In this document: positions 49,824 to 59,123 of the stretch, piece by piece
How positions within the stretch are numbered: position 1 is the first letter of the stretch
How the letters are laid out: each line of letters opens with the position of its first letter
The notes under the pieces: generated by a model
The model's input: the letters and a program-made list of their open reading frames with translations, nothing else
Databases searched by the model: none
What the model was told of the DNA's origin: nothing
Position numbers and translations under genes: made by a program
Origin: Phocoenobacter atlanticus subsp. cyclopteri
GTDB lineage: Bacteria > Pseudomonadota > Gammaproteobacteria > Enterobacterales > Pasteurellaceae
Length of the DNA: 64,000 bases
Reading direction: 5' to 3'
Assembly: GCF_018343795.1 (NCBI RefSeq)
Contig: NZ_CP074346.1
Location: 620,001-684,000 of the forward strand

Positions 49824-50642
49824 ATGTTATATCAAGCAGTTGCGTTTGATTTAGATGGTACGCTATTAAGTAGTAATGCGACTATTTTAGAATCCAGTAA
49901 ACAAGCCATTCAAAAAATACGTGAAAAAGGAATTAAAGTCTATATTGTAACAGGACGTCATCATACGGCAGTTCGTCCTTATTATGCGGAATTGGATTTA
50001 GATACACCAGTCATTTGCTGTAATGGAACTTATCTTTATGATTTTCATCAAGATAAAGTATTGGTATCCAATCCATTACCTCCTAAATTAGCGTCCGATT
50101 TGATTAATTCTGCACAAGCTGAAGGTATTCACGTTTCAGTTTATTTTCGTGATGCAATGACCTATGAAGCACTTAATCCACATTTTGAACGTTTTTTAAA
50201 ATGGGTAAACTCTTGTGATGAAAGTGTTCGTCCAGATGTACATCAAGTTGAAAAATATCAAGATCTGATTGATCAAGGTGTGACTGTTTGGAAAGTATTA
50301 ATCAGTGATCCTGATCTCCAAAAAATGCAAAATTTTGTGAATAAGTTACCGCTTGATCAAGTTAGTCCTGAATGGTCTTGGGCGGATCGTGTCGATATTA
50401 CTCATCAAGGAAATACCAAAGGAAATTGTTTAAAAGAATTATTAAAGATTGAAGGTATTGAACCACAAAAAGTGGTGGCATTTGGGGATAACTTTAATGA
50501 TATCAGTATGCTTGAGTTTGCAGGCTTAGGTATTGCAATGGGAGGTTGTGAACAAGAGGTTCAAGATAAAGCCGATAAAACCATTGGTTCAAATAATGAA
50601 GATAGTATTGCGGCTGAGTTAGGTCGGTTGTTTAATTTATAA
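49824..50642 (+). CDS. Cof-type HAD-IIB phosphatase
   Basis: 272 residues. HAD motif I is AFDLDGTLLSSNATI (residues 7-21), motif II VTGRHH, motif III is Lys in VWKVLISD and motif IV GDNFNDISMLEFAG. The C2B cap identifies the Cof/YbiV/YidA group, which hydrolyses sugar phosphates, nucleotides or cofactor phosphates with overlapping specificity. The substrate is not predictable. It follows recJ by 19 bases. Confidence 0.85.
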   Translation: MLYQAVAFDLDGTLLSSNATILESSKQAIQKIREKGIKVYIVTGRHHTAVRPYYAELDLDTPVICCNGTYLYDFHQDKVLVSNPLPPKLASDLINSAQAEGIHVSVYFRDAMTYEALNPHFERFLKWVNSCDESVRPDVHQVEKYQDLIDQGVTVWKVLISDPDLQKMQNFVNKLPLDQVSPEWSWADRVDITHQGNTKGNCLKELLKIEGIEPQKVVAFGDNFNDISMLEFAGLGIAMGGCEQEVQDKADKTIGSNNEDSIAAELGRLFNL

Positions 50643-50652
50643 AGTAACTGCA

Positions 50653-50693
50653 AAATTTCCTTACCCTTCGACAGGCTAAGGGAGCGGAAATTT
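50653..50693. repeat. Imperfect hairpin with a TTCGACAGGCT core
   Basis: AAATTTCC (50653-50660) pairs with GGAAATTT (50686-50693) and CCCTT (50664-50668) with AAGGG (50678-50682). The CCCTTCGACAGGCTAAGGG centre resembles a dispersed intergenic palindrome seen in many bacterial genomes. It lies between the HAD gene and uppP. Confidence 0.5.
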
Positions 50694-50714
50694 ATTATAA
50701 AAAATAGAGGAATT

Positions 50715-51554
50715 ATGGATTTTTTATTAATAATCAAAACCTTAATAATGGGAATTGTTGAGGGAATTACAGAATTTCTGCCTATTTCAAGTACGGGGTA
50801 TTTGATCTTATCGGCTGATTTAATGGATTTTTGGACAGTAGAAAAATCGGATCTTTTTATTGTAGTTATTCAGCTAGGTGCAATTTTAGCCGTAATTTAT
50901 GATTACTGGGGACGTTTATGGCACGCTTTTATTGGTTTGATTACTGGTAAAGCCGAGGGATTAAGTAATCCACGTCAATTAGGCTTTAGCTTAATTGTGG
51001 CAACTATCCCAGTAATGATTGTCGGCTTTACCTTTGCGGATCAAATTAAAGCTTATCTATTTCACCCTATTGTAGTGGCGGTAATGCTAATTATTGGCGG
51101 TTTGTTGATTTTTTATGTAGAAAAATTACCGAAACAAATTATCGCCACAGAAGCAGAAGAAGTAGATATTAAAACGGCATTAAAAATTGGATTATTCCAG
51201 TGTTTAGCTTTAATTCCAGGAACATCTCGCTCAGGCTCAACCATTATTGGGGCGTTATGGCTTGGTGTTTCTCGTAAAGCGGCAGCTGAATTTTCTTTTT
51301 TCTTAGGTATTCCTGTTTTAATTGGTGCAGGTTTATTAGATTTACTGAAACACAAAGATCTATTGCAATTTTCTGAAGATATGATGGTATTAGGTTTAGG
51401 TACGCTGATTTCTTTTATTGTTGCATTGCTTTGTATTCGCTGGTTGGTGGCTTGGGTAAGTCGTCGAGATTTTACTATTTTTGCGTGGCTACGTATTATT
51501 ACAGGAGTGATTGTATTGATAGCAAGTTGGAGTGGTTATAATATCCAGGGTTAA
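50715..51554 (+). CDS. uppP: UppP, undecaprenyl-diphosphatase
   Basis: 279 residues with about eight membrane segments. It recycles the lipid carrier for peptidoglycan and O-antigen. GIVEGITEFLPISSTGYLIL (about residues 13-32) and PGTSRSGSTIIGALWLGVSR (about 171-190) are the two active-site motifs. Absence of bacitracin would be irrelevant; the role is housekeeping. It converges with ilvE. Confidence 0.94.
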   Translation: MDFLLIIKTLIMGIVEGITEFLPISSTGYLILSADLMDFWTVEKSDLFIVVIQLGAILAVIYDYWGRLWHAFIGLITGKAEGLSNPRQLGFSLIVATIPVMIVGFTFADQIKAYLFHPIVVAVMLIIGGLLIFYVEKLPKQIIATEAEEVDIKTALKIGLFQCLALIPGTSRSGSTIIGALWLGVSRKAAAEFSFFLGIPVLIGAGLLDLLKHKDLLQFSEDMMVLGLGTLISFIVALLCIRWLVAWVSRRDFTIFAWLRIITGVIVLIASWSGYNIQG

Positions 51555-51626
51555 TTGATCCCCCGCTATTTGATATAAAATTCTCACAAAATATTATTAG
51601 GCATAAGTATAGCGGGTAGATCAAAT
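51554..51626. terminator. Inverted repeat between convergent uppP and ilvE
   Basis: ATTGATCCCCCGCTAT (51554-51569) and ATAGCGGGTAGATCAA (51609-51624) pair with a 1-2 base irregularity around a 39-base loop, starting at the uppP stop. The right arm overlaps an uptake-like sequence. A role in ending both units is likely but unproven; the remaining 130 bases to ilvE hold nothing I recognise. Confidence 0.45.
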
Positions 51627-51759
51627 CAAAAATTTACAAATTTAATTTCTCACGTAGATATAAATTGCTCCCCAATATTTATATATCGATGGGTAGTTAT
51701 GCGTATAATTAGATTGTAATCAGCATAAATACTCCGAGGGAGCTTGACCTTTTCGTAGA

Positions 51760-52776
51760 CTATACTTTCACAATCCAACCTTCAGGTGCATCAATATCAC
51801 CAAATTGAATACCAGTTAGTTCATTATATAAACGCTTGGTTATTTCACCTACTTCCGTTTCTGAGTGGAAAATATGAAAGTGATTGCCGTATTGAATACC
51901 CCCTATCGGAGAGATCACCGCAGCCGTTCCACAAGCACCTGCTTCAATAAAATCATCAAGTTTATCAATATAAACATCACCTTCAATTGCTTCCATACCC
52001 AAACGTTCTTGTGCTAAATAAAGCAGGGAGTATTTTGTAATACTGGGTAAAATAGAGGGCGATTTTGGGGTAATAAACTGATTGTTTTTTGTAATACCAA
52101 AAAAGTTTGCAGCTCCAACTTCTTCAATTTTAGTGTGAGTAGTCGGATCAAGATAAATACAATCACTAAAATTTCGTTCTTGTGCAATTTTACCAGGTAT
52201 TAAACTTGCAGCATAATTTCCACCAACTTTAGCTGCTCCTGTACCATAAGGAGCGGCACGATCGTATTCAGGTAATACTAAAAAATTAGAAGGGGTTAAT
52301 CCGCCTTTGAAATAGCTACCAACAGGGCAACAAAAAATAGAAAAAATAAATTCAGGAGCAGTTTTCACTCCTATATTTTCACCGACACCAATCATAAATG
52401 GACGTAAATATAAAGTTGCACCAGAACCATAAGGAGCCAACCATTTTTCATTAGCTTTCACCACGTCTTTACAGGCTTGAATAAACATTTCTGTTGGAAT
52501 AGTAGGCATTAATAAACGCTCACAACTGCGTTGCATACGTTTTGCATTTTCATCAGGGCGGAAAAGATTAATTGAACCATCTTTACAACGATAGGCTTTT
52601 AAGCCTTCAAAACACTGTTGACCGTAGTGCAGGGCGGTGGAGGATTCGCTAATATGAAGGGTTTCATCTTGTGTTAGTTTGCCTCCATCCCATTTACCCT
52701 CTTTCCAATGAGCAATAAAACGATAATCTGTTTTTATATACGAAAAACCTAAATTTTTCCAATCAATATTTGTCAT
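51760..52776 (-). CDS. ilvE: IlvE-type branched-chain amino-acid aminotransferase
   Basis: 338 residues, the longer BCAT form. It transfers amino groups between glutamate and the keto acids of Ile, Leu and Val. [16 protein letters not shown], the PLP lysine in [12 protein letters not shown] (about residue 181) and [11 protein letters not shown] are diagnostic. [13 protein letters not shown] binds the cofactor phosphate. No leader peptide with branched-chain codons is seen upstream. The stop has only weak hairpin sequence behind it. Confidence 0.94.
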   Translation of the reverse strand: MTNIDWKNLGFSYIKTDYRFIAHWKEGKWDGGKLTQDETLHISESSTALHYGQQCFEGLKAYRCKDGSINLFRPDENAKRMQRSCERLLMPTIPTEMFIQACKDVVKANEKWLAPYGSGATLYLRPFMIGVGENIGVKTAPEFIFSIFCCPVGSYFKGGLTPSNFLVLPEYDRAAPYGTGAAKVGGNYAASLIPGKIAQERNFSDCIYLDPTTHTKIEEVGAANFFGITKNNQFITPKSPSILPSITKYSLLYLAQERLGMEAIEGDVYIDKLDDFIEAGACGTAAVISPIGGIQYGNHFHIFHSETEVGEITKRLYNELTGIQFGDIDAPEGWIVKV

Positions 52777-52933
52777 AATGTTGTGTTCCTTTTATTTTTA
52801 TAATAGACCGTATTATTTATATCATTATAGAGAATGGATTGACAAGAAATAAAATGACTATTTTTAGTATAAAAAGTGATAGAACACTTAATTAACACTA
52901 TTAGAATAATTATTTTTGGTATAGAATGGCGTA

Positions 52934-53118
52934 AAAAAAAACCGCCCAATTACGAGTAGTAATGGACGGAAACTTAAACCAAATAAGGTTTAAAATTACA
53001 GGAAGTGAAATGAGTAACTTACTGTTACTCTAGCTTAGAGGTCTAAGCTAATATGCAAACACAACATCGTACTTAGATAAAAAATGAATACCCAAGCACG
53101 TATGATCTCATTCTAAGT
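52934..53118 (-). ncRNA. gcvB: GcvB small RNA
   Basis: Between ilvE and gcvA, read on the minus strand. The G/U-rich seed GATGTTGTGTTTGCAT (53073-53058, near the middle), then a stem AGCTTAGACCTCTAAGCT, TTTCACTTCCTGTA and the 3' terminator CCGTCCATTAC-GTAATTGGGCGG with an eight-T run (to 52933) follow the order known for GcvB. A 5' hairpin ACTTAGA...TCTAAGT brackets the first ~45 bases and sets the 5' end near 53118. GcvB is divergent from gcvA as in enterobacteria, where it represses many peptide and amino-acid transporter mRNAs. Confidence 0.88.
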
Positions 53119-53173
53119 GTATTAGATATATAAAACAAACGAGATTTTTTTATCTCTAAAATAAGAAAAAATA

Positions 53174-54067
53174 ATGAATAGAAAACTACCTCCTTTAAAT
53201 GCGTTAAAAACATTTGTTTCTGCAGCAAAGCATCTGAATTTTACAAAGGCTGCTGAAGAATTATTTGTTACTCAAGCCGCAGTGAGTCATCAAATTAAGT
53301 TACTTGAAGAGTTTCTTGGAACACCGCTTTTTTATCGTCATAATCGAATGTTGGAATTAACAGAAGTGGGTTTGCAATATTTTGAAGATATCCAACCGCT
53401 TCTAGACAGGGTCATTGTTGCTACTGATCGAGCCAAAAAAACAAGAACTCGTCAAGTATTAACTATTAGTGTTCCTCAAACTTTTGGTATTCATTGGCTG
53501 GTTCCTCGTTTAAATGATTTCCATCAAAAACACCCTGATATTGAGGTAAGAATAAAAGGCGTTGATCAAGATGAAGGTAAATTAGGTAAAGAAATCGATG
53601 TAGCAATTTATTATGGACTCGGTCATTGGGAAAACCTTGAATCGGTTCGCCTTGCAGAAGCACGAATTATTATTTTGGCGACAGATCTTTTTATTAAAGA
53701 ACATAATATTCAAACACCAGAAGATTTAATTGGCAAACCCTTATTGCATTCCAACACCCATAACAAATGGAAAAAAATGAAAGAGCATTTGAATTTAGAT
53801 GGATTAGATGCGGAATCAGGGTCAGTATTTAGCCATTCATTTATGGTATTGCAAGCAGCAATGCATCAACAAGGGATTGCTATTACCAACAGAATATTGG
53901 CTCATCACGAAATTGATGAAGGGCATTTAGTAGAATTATTTCCTACTGATCTTTACGATGACAAAGCATTTTATGTGGTTTATCCACCTCAAATGGCGAA
54001 AGTAGAAAAAATTCATTACTTTGTTGAATGGATCAAGAAAGAAATGGAAGAAGAAAATATTGAATAA
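53174..54067 (+). CDS. gcvA: GcvA, LysR-type regulator of glycine cleavage and GcvB
   Basis: 297 residues. The N-terminal HTH reads PPLNALKTFVSAAKHLNFTKAAEELFVTQAAVSHQIK in adjoining blocks, the GcvA form. The effector domain has TISVPQTFGIHWLVPRL. It activates gcvB and the glycine cleavage operon when glycine is high. Its promoter zone (53119-53173) is shared with gcvB and has a CTAAT motif on the minus strand, which GcvA is known to prefer. The ATG has no strong ribosome-binding site. Confidence 0.9.
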   Translation: MNRKLPPLNALKTFVSAAKHLNFTKAAEELFVTQAAVSHQIKLLEEFLGTPLFYRHNRMLELTEVGLQYFEDIQPLLDRVIVATDRAKKTRTRQVLTISVPQTFGIHWLVPRLNDFHQKHPDIEVRIKGVDQDEGKLGKEIDVAIYYGLGHWENLESVRLAEARIIILATDLFIKEHNIQTPEDLIGKPLLHSNTHNKWKKMKEHLNLDGLDAESGSVFSHSFMVLQAAMHQQGIAITNRILAHHEIDEGHLVELFPTDLYDDKAFYVVYPPQMAKVEKIHYFVEWIKKEMEEENIE

Positions 54068-54133
54068 TTGACACTATCTACAAATTGTGTAAGTTCTAAA
54101 AGTAGGGTTCAAGGTTATCTTTGAGTCCTATTT

Positions 54134-54367
54134 TTAAATATAATCAAAAATTAATTCAAAATAAATAAATTGGCTTGTGACTGGAGTTTGGCAAAGCAAC
54201 ATATAACGGCTGAAGTTATCCATCACTGTCGGGAAATAACAACGGTGTTTATTATCTGTTGAACGACTAATACCAAATTGTTCACATAATGCTATTTTAC
54301 TAAAAAACCAATTTGCCACGAACAAATAAATTTTTTCTTGATTCCATAACCCTTCTTTCTAAGGCAT
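54134..54367 (-). pseudogene. Relic of an IS481-type transposase
   Basis: Read on the minus strand from ATG 54367: MP*KEGLWNQEKI...ALCEQFGISR, which follows the N-terminus of IS481-family transposases (MPWKE...LCEQFGISRxTGYKW) with Trp3 changed to a stop. Directly after it comes RCYFPTVMDNFSRYMLLCQ, which resembles the DDE-domain segment around the second Asp (TxxDNFSRY). So most of the protein is deleted between helix-turn-helix and catalytic core, and the end is missing. No terminal inverted repeats are evident. The remaining gap to 54550 holds no gene. Confidence 0.7.
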
Positions 54368-54550
54368 TTGCTTAATCCTATTGTGAATTGCTATGCCTAT
54401 ACAAAAATTCCCTTCTCCGCTTGTAGAGGAAAGAGGTACTATTAATTTTTTAAATCAATAGTTAAAAGTATATTGTCCTGCCAAGTAAACTAGACAACAT
54501 TGCTAAAATTTGACAAAATCAAAACTATTTTCTTATTTTAGGTAAATTTT

Positions 54551-55620
54551 ATGAAAAAATTACGATTATTCGTTGGATTGTTACTAATAGCGGGTATTTC
54601 AACAAGTTGTGCAAATAGTTCAGAATATCAACTTAAAACATATAATAAAGCTCGAACATTAGATAATTTTGATGATTATGTTAATTTTTTAAAAATAAAG
54701 CAAAACAAGCGGGTATTTCTTCTCAATTTCTTGCAAAACAGAATGATATTTTTTATATAGATAAAGCGGTTGAATTAGATCAGCGACAATCTTCTAAAAA
54801 ACCACACTCTACTTTGCCTCCTCGTCCTAATCCTGACGGTATAACCCATTATTTAAAAAGAGTATTAACTCAAAAAAAGGTTAATAAAGCCGTTGATTTA
54901 TGGTGGGAATATCAACCTCAATTAACAAAAGCGAGTAAGAAATATAATGTACCAAAAGAGTATTTGATGGCATTGTGGAGGATGGAAAGTAGCTTTGGTT
55001 ATTATCAAGGTAATTATGATGTTCTTTCCGTATTAGCCACATTGTCATTTGATGGACGAAGAGAAAAGTTATTTACACAAGAGTTTATTAATGCGATGAA
55101 AATTCTTGAAAATAAAACAATTTCACGATTGAAAATGAAAGGGTCGTGGGCTGGAGCAATGGGACAATCTCAATTTATGCCTACAACTTATTTACATTAT
55201 GCAGTAGATGGTAACAATGATGGTCAGAAAGATATTTGGAGTGAACCTTATGATGTATTTGCTTCGATTGCGTCTTATATTTCAAGTATGGGGTGGGACA
55301 ATACTTTACCTTGGGGGATTGAAGTAGAACTTAGTCTACCTATAGACTTAGCATTATCAGGTGTTCAAAAAAAGAAGGCAAAAAAATTATCGCAATGGGT
55401 AGATTTAGGGATAAATATTATTAAGTTAGATGATATGAATTTAATAAAATTAGATCAGTTATCTGATACGGATTTGTGGCTAGTTCTCCCAAATAAAGAA
55501 GTGGGGAGAGCCTTTTTAGTTTCTAATAATTATCGAGTATTAAAACGCTGGAATAATTCAAATTATTTTGCCGTAAGTATTGGTCAATTTGCAGAAAAGA
55601 TTGCTGCTGAAGTTTATTAA
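54551..55620 (+). pseudogene. Lytic murein transglycosylase lipoprotein, frameshifted
   Basis: The N-terminal frame starts at 54551 behind TAGG, with a lipoprotein signal (LLLIAGISTSC, lipid Cys at ~20) and leaves the family after NFLKIK. The rest continues one base out: AKQAGISSQFLAKQ, PPRPNPDGITHYL, then the SLT_2/MltB-type domain with catalytic Glu in WRMESSFGYY, AMGQSQFMPTTYLHYAVDG and a C-terminal part to 55620. Adding one A in TTAAAAATAAAG (around 54689) restores a single frame. The tract has only five A, too short for a typical phase-variable repeat. A start inside the second frame would lack the export signal. Confidence 0.82.
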
Positions 55621-55696
55621 TGAATATATTGTTTAAATATTGTAGAATACTCAATTGTTTTAGAGAAAATAAATATAAAAATAGAGGAACATAATA

Positions 55697-57379
55697 ATGG
55701 GTAAGATTTGGTTCAAAAATTATCCGCCAACTGCAGAAAAGACAGTTGATGTGGATAAGTATGAATCTTTATTGGAGATGTTTGAAAATGCTATAAGAAG
55801 GCATCCAGATATTCCTGCTTATATTAATATGGGGAAAGTATTAACTTTTCGTAAGTTGGAAGAGCGTAGTCGAGCTTTTGCTGCTTATTTACAAAATGAA
55901 TTACGATTGGAGAAAGGGGATCGTATTGCATTGATGATGCCAAATTTATTGCAATACCCAATTGCGTTGTTTGGTGCGTTAAGAGCAGGTTTGGTGGTGG
56001 TGAATGTTAATCCGCTTTATACACCAAGAGAATTGGAACACCAGCTTAATGATAGCGGTGCAAAAGCAATAGTGATTGTTTCAAATTTTGCGGCAACTTT
56101 AGAAAAAGTGGTATTTAATACCCCTATTCAGCACGTGATTTTAACTAGAATGGGAGATCAGCTTTCTTTCGGTAAACGTAATCTCGTTAATTTTGTGGTG
56201 AAATATGTTAAAAAATTAGTACCAAAATATAAACTTCCTCACGCAGTGACTTTTAGAGAAGCCTTAAATATTGGTAAATACCGACAATATATTAAACCAA
56301 TAATTGATAAAGAAGATTTAGCCTTTTTACAATATACTGGAGGGACAACCGGTGTCGCTAAAGGGGCAATGTTAACGCATCAAAATGTGATTGCAAATGT
56401 GATGCAAGCAAAATGGGTAGGGGAGCCTTTGTTAGGAACGGGATCAGGCAATGTAGGTGTTATTGCATTGCCGATGTATCATATTTTTGCATTAACCATT
56501 AACTGTTTACTTTTTATTGAATTAGGTTTAGCAGGTTTATTGATTACTAATCCTCGTGATATTCCTGCCTTTGTGAAAGATATCAAAAAATACCCTTTTG
56601 TTGCTCTGACAGGAGTAAATACATTGTTTAATGCGTTATTAAATAATGAAGACTTCAAAGAAATTGATTTCTCTAAATTAAAAATGTCTGTGGGCGGCGG
56701 TGCAGCAGTTCAGCGTTCAGTTGCACAACGTTGGCACGAAACAACAGGGTGTCATATTATTGAAGGTTATGGGATGACAGAATGTTCTCCTCTTATTTCT
56801 GCAACAAGAATTGATTCAACAGAATACTCTGGCTCAATTGGTATTCCAATGCCAAATACAGATATCCGAATTGTTGATGATGAAGGTAATGATGTTTCTT
56901 TAGGTCAACGAGGGGAGTTGTGGGTTAAAGGTCCTCAAGTAATGAAAGGCTATTGGAATAGACCTGAAGATACTGCACAATCCATTAAAGATGGTTGGGT
57001 TGCAACAGGGGATATTGTAGAAATGGGAGAAGATCTCAATTTGCGTATTGTGGATCGTAAAAAAGATATGATTATTGTTTCAGGTTTTAATGTTTATCCA
57101 AATGAAATTGAAGATGTAATAGCATTACATCCCAAGGTCAATGAAGTGGTCGCTGTGGGTATTCCAAATGAGCGTTCTGGTGAAAGCATTAAAGTTTATG
57201 TGACTAAAAAAGAAGAAAGTTTAACTCGTGATGAACTTAAAAAGCATTGTCGTCAGCATTTAACAGGGTATAAAATTCCACGAGATGTAGAATTTAGAGA
57301 TGAATTGCCTAAAACTAATATAGGTAAAATCCTTCGTCGTGTGTTGAGAGATGAAGAAATTGCAAAATTAAATCAATAA
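55697..57379 (+). CDS. fadD: FadD-like long-chain fatty acid-CoA ligase
   Basis: 560 residues. It activates fatty acids with ATP and CoA. The AMP-binding motif is [16 protein letters not shown] (about 215-230); further motifs are [24 protein letters not shown] and [21 protein letters not shown], and the catalytic Lys in [10 protein letters not shown]. Long-chain specificity is inferred from overall FadD-like text. In Pasteurellaceae lacking full beta-oxidation it may serve exogenous fatty acid use. It ends 105 bases before a strong terminator. Confidence 0.9.
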   Translation: MGKIWFKNYPPTAEKTVDVDKYESLLEMFENAIRRHPDIPAYINMGKVLTFRKLEERSRAFAAYLQNELRLEKGDRIALMMPNLLQYPIALFGALRAGLVVVNVNPLYTPRELEHQLNDSGAKAIVIVSNFAATLEKVVFNTPIQHVILTRMGDQLSFGKRNLVNFVVKYVKKLVPKYKLPHAVTFREALNIGKYRQYIKPIIDKEDLAFLQYTGGTTGVAKGAMLTHQNVIANVMQAKWVGEPLLGTGSGNVGVIALPMYHIFALTINCLLFIELGLAGLLITNPRDIPAFVKDIKKYPFVALTGVNTLFNALLNNEDFKEIDFSKLKMSVGGGAAVQRSVAQRWHETTGCHIIEGYGMTECSPLISATRIDSTEYSGSIGIPMPNTDIRIVDDEGNDVSLGQRGELWVKGPQVMKGYWNRPEDTAQSIKDGWVATGDIVEMGEDLNLRIVDRKKDMIIVSGFNVYPNEIEDVIALHPKVNEVVAVGIPNERSGESIKVYVTKKEESLTRDELKKHCRQHLTGYKIPRDVEFRDELPKTNIGKILRRVLRDEEIAKLNQ

Positions 57380-57394
57380 AATTACTTTTTTTAT

Positions 57395-57520
57395 GAACTT
57401 ATTGAAAAATGCCTAGTCATAGTAAGTAACAATATGCTGATAGATTAAAGTGTAGAGTTTTTCATAATCCTTAAGTAAGACCTCCCCTGATACTAACATT
57501 GGTATCAGGGTTTCTTTTTT
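57395..57520 (+). ncRNA. Candidate small RNA behind a sigma-E-like promoter (or fadD 3' UTR)
   Basis: GAACTT (57395-57400) is followed 16 bases later by TCATA (57417-57421), resembling a sigma-E promoter. A start near 57427 would give about 94 bases, ending in the perfect terminator CCCTGATAC-GTATCAGGG (57485-57493 / 57502-57510) plus TTTCTTTTTT. No ORF of note lies inside. The -10 match is weak; the terminator itself is convincing (0.85) and could simply end fadD. Confidence 0.35.
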
Positions 57521-57918
57521 AGTTTGGAAATTCCATACAATGCGAAGATTTCTATTTATACTAAATTAAATTAAATTAAATTGAATTGAAATCAGTGCTG
57601 GACTATTTACATAATAGTTATTTGGATCGTAGAGGTGGCATTAGCAAACGTTAGATCCCCCCCCGTTGCTCGAGATAAAATAATCTAAAACACTATAAAG
57701 TCTAAAAGAGAGCGGTCAAATGAAATAAATAATTTGTAAAATATGTTATCCCGTGCATTTGGGAGCATATACATAAACTACGTTTACTAATGCTCCCTTG
57801 TATTATAAAACCATAGTACTAGTTTAATTTACTATATAATAACCTTACAATGATATTTGCATTTTTTTTGCAAAAAAAATGGTACAATCATACCGCTTAA
57901 ATTTAATTAAAAATATGT
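57521..57918. other. Gene-less region before rpoE with two simple repeats
   Basis: It holds no ORF that resembles a protein. It contains (TAAAT)4 plus two variant units at 57562-57591, eight consecutive C at 57657-57664 and one full uptake sequence (AGAGCGGTCAAAT...AATTTGTAAAAT, 57709-57743). A second reverse core ACCGCTT lies at 57893-57899. Confidence 0.6.
57562..57591. repeat. Pentanucleotide repeat (TAAAT)4 with degenerate tail
   Basis: Four exact TAAAT units (57562-57581) are followed by TGAAT and TGAAA. It is intergenic, about 400 bases before rpoE. Confidence 0.85.
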
Positions 57919-57919
57919 T

Positions 57920-57946
57920 GAACTTTTTGAGGCTTTAATACACTAA
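57920..57946 (+). promoter_or_regulatory. Candidate sigma-E promoter of rpoE (autoregulation)
   Basis: GAACTT (57920-57925) and ACTAA (57942-57946) are separated by 16 bases, matching the sigma-E form GGAACTT-N16-TCTAA at most core positions. The start would be near 57952, 45 bases before the ATG. Autoregulation of rpoE is known in E. coli. Confidence 0.5.
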
Positions 57947-57996
57947 CAGGGTGTACAGTAAGCAATAAATGGAGAGTTTTAGGAGAATCAAACTCA

Positions 57997-58569
57997 ATGA
58001 GTGAACAAAAAACGGATCAGGAACTGGTTGAGCTTGCACAAGAGGGTAATAAAAAAGCATTTAATTTGCTGGTTATTCGTTACCAAAACCGGGTTGCTGG
58101 ATTACTCACTCGTTATGTGGCACAAGATGATATTCCTGATATTGTACAAGAATCTTTTATTAAGGCTTATCGTGCCTTGAGTTCTTTTCGTGGAGAAAGT
58201 GCGTTTTATACTTGGCTTTATCGTATTGCGGTAAATACAGCTAAGAATCATTTAACGGCTTTAGGTCGTAGACCTCCAAGAGAAGATATTTTAGCAGAAG
58301 ATGCTGAAAGTTATGACAGTGGTACTTATTTAAGAGAAATCGATACTCCTGAGAGTATGGTTTTATCTGAAGAGTTAAAAAGAGTTGTCTTTGAAACGAT
58401 AGAAAATTTACCCGATGAGCTTAAAAGTGCAATTACATTGCGTGAGCTTGAAGGATTAAGTTATGAAGAAATAGCAGAAGTAATGCAATGCCCTGTGGGA
58501 ACGGTTCGTTCTCGTATTTTTAGAGCAAGGGAAGCTATTGATGCTAAAATTCAACCGCTAATACAATAA
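57997..58569 (+). CDS. rpoE: Sigma-E (RpoE), envelope-stress sigma factor
   Basis: 190 residues, the full ECF length. Region 2 contains LVIRYQNRVAGLLTRYV and PDIVQESFIKAYRALSSFRGES; region 4 contains LPDELKSAITLRELEGLSYEEIAEVMQCPVGTVRSRIFRARE in adjoining blocks. It directs transcription of envelope repair genes when freed from RseA. rseA follows 21 bases later. A TAGGAGA site sets the start. Confidence 0.95.
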   Translation: MSEQKTDQELVELAQEGNKKAFNLLVIRYQNRVAGLLTRYVAQDDIPDIVQESFIKAYRALSSFRGESAFYTWLYRIAVNTAKNHLTALGRRPPREDILAEDAESYDSGTYLREIDTPESMVLSEELKRVVFETIENLPDELKSAITLRELEGLSYEEIAEVMQCPVGTVRSRIFRAREAIDAKIQPLIQ

Positions 58570-58590
58570 ATTAAGTAATTGGAGTTAAAT

Positions 58591-59100
58591 ATGCAACAGA
58601 ATAAAGATCTTTCTGCTTATATAGATGGTGAATGGGTAGAAGGTAATTTTACTGAAGCGTTATGTTCATCAACAGATTTACAACAGAAATGGCAACATTA
58701 CCATACTGTACGTAGTGTGATGCGTGGGGAAGATCTACTTTTAGGTCGTGATTTTTCAGAAAAAATGGAAGCATTGATTGAAAATGAAGAGATGGATTTA
58801 CAACCGAAAACTCAACGTATGGGATTAAAAGTAAAACGTTGGGTGATGCCATTTATGCAAGTAGGTATTGCTGCCTCAGTCTGTTTTGTGGCTGTGTTAG
58901 GCGTAAATGTGATGAACAATTCAAATGAAAATGAATTTGTTCAAGATCAACCTATTTTACAAACATTACCTTTTACAAATAGTATACAACAAGTGAGTTT
59001 AAATCTTCACGACGAAATTCGAAAGATTGAAGATGAAAAGAAAAAAGTAGAAGAGCAGCAGTTACTGAAAGAAAAACAAGAGCAACAGCAATATCCATAG
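58591..59100 (+). CDS. rseA: RseA, anti-sigma-E factor
   Basis: 169 residues. The N-terminal sigma-binding domain includes LSAYIDGEWVEG and a short YHTVRSVMRGE segment; one membrane helix (about 85-107) is followed by a periplasmic tail of about 60 residues, rich in Gln/Glu/Lys at the end. DegS (5.9 kb) would cut that tail. ATG 58591 follows TTGGAG; the frame from TTG 58579 is unlikely. The usual rseB does not follow: a terminator and trmJ do. Confidence 0.88.
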   Translation: MQQNKDLSAYIDGEWVEGNFTEALCSSTDLQQKWQHYHTVRSVMRGEDLLLGRDFSEKMEALIENEEMDLQPKTQRMGLKVKRWVMPFMQVGIAASVCFVAVLGVNVMNNSNENEFVQDQPILQTLPFTNSIQQVSLNLHDEIRKIEDEKKKVEEQQLLKEKQEQQQYP

Positions 59101-59123
59101 AGATAAAATAGTGATAATTTTAG

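Noticed and set aside
52777-52933. ilvE leader peptide/attenuator
   Set aside because: No short ORF rich in Ile/Val/Leu codons with a terminator lies upstream of ilvE on the minus strand; the hairpin at 52942-52969 belongs to GcvB.
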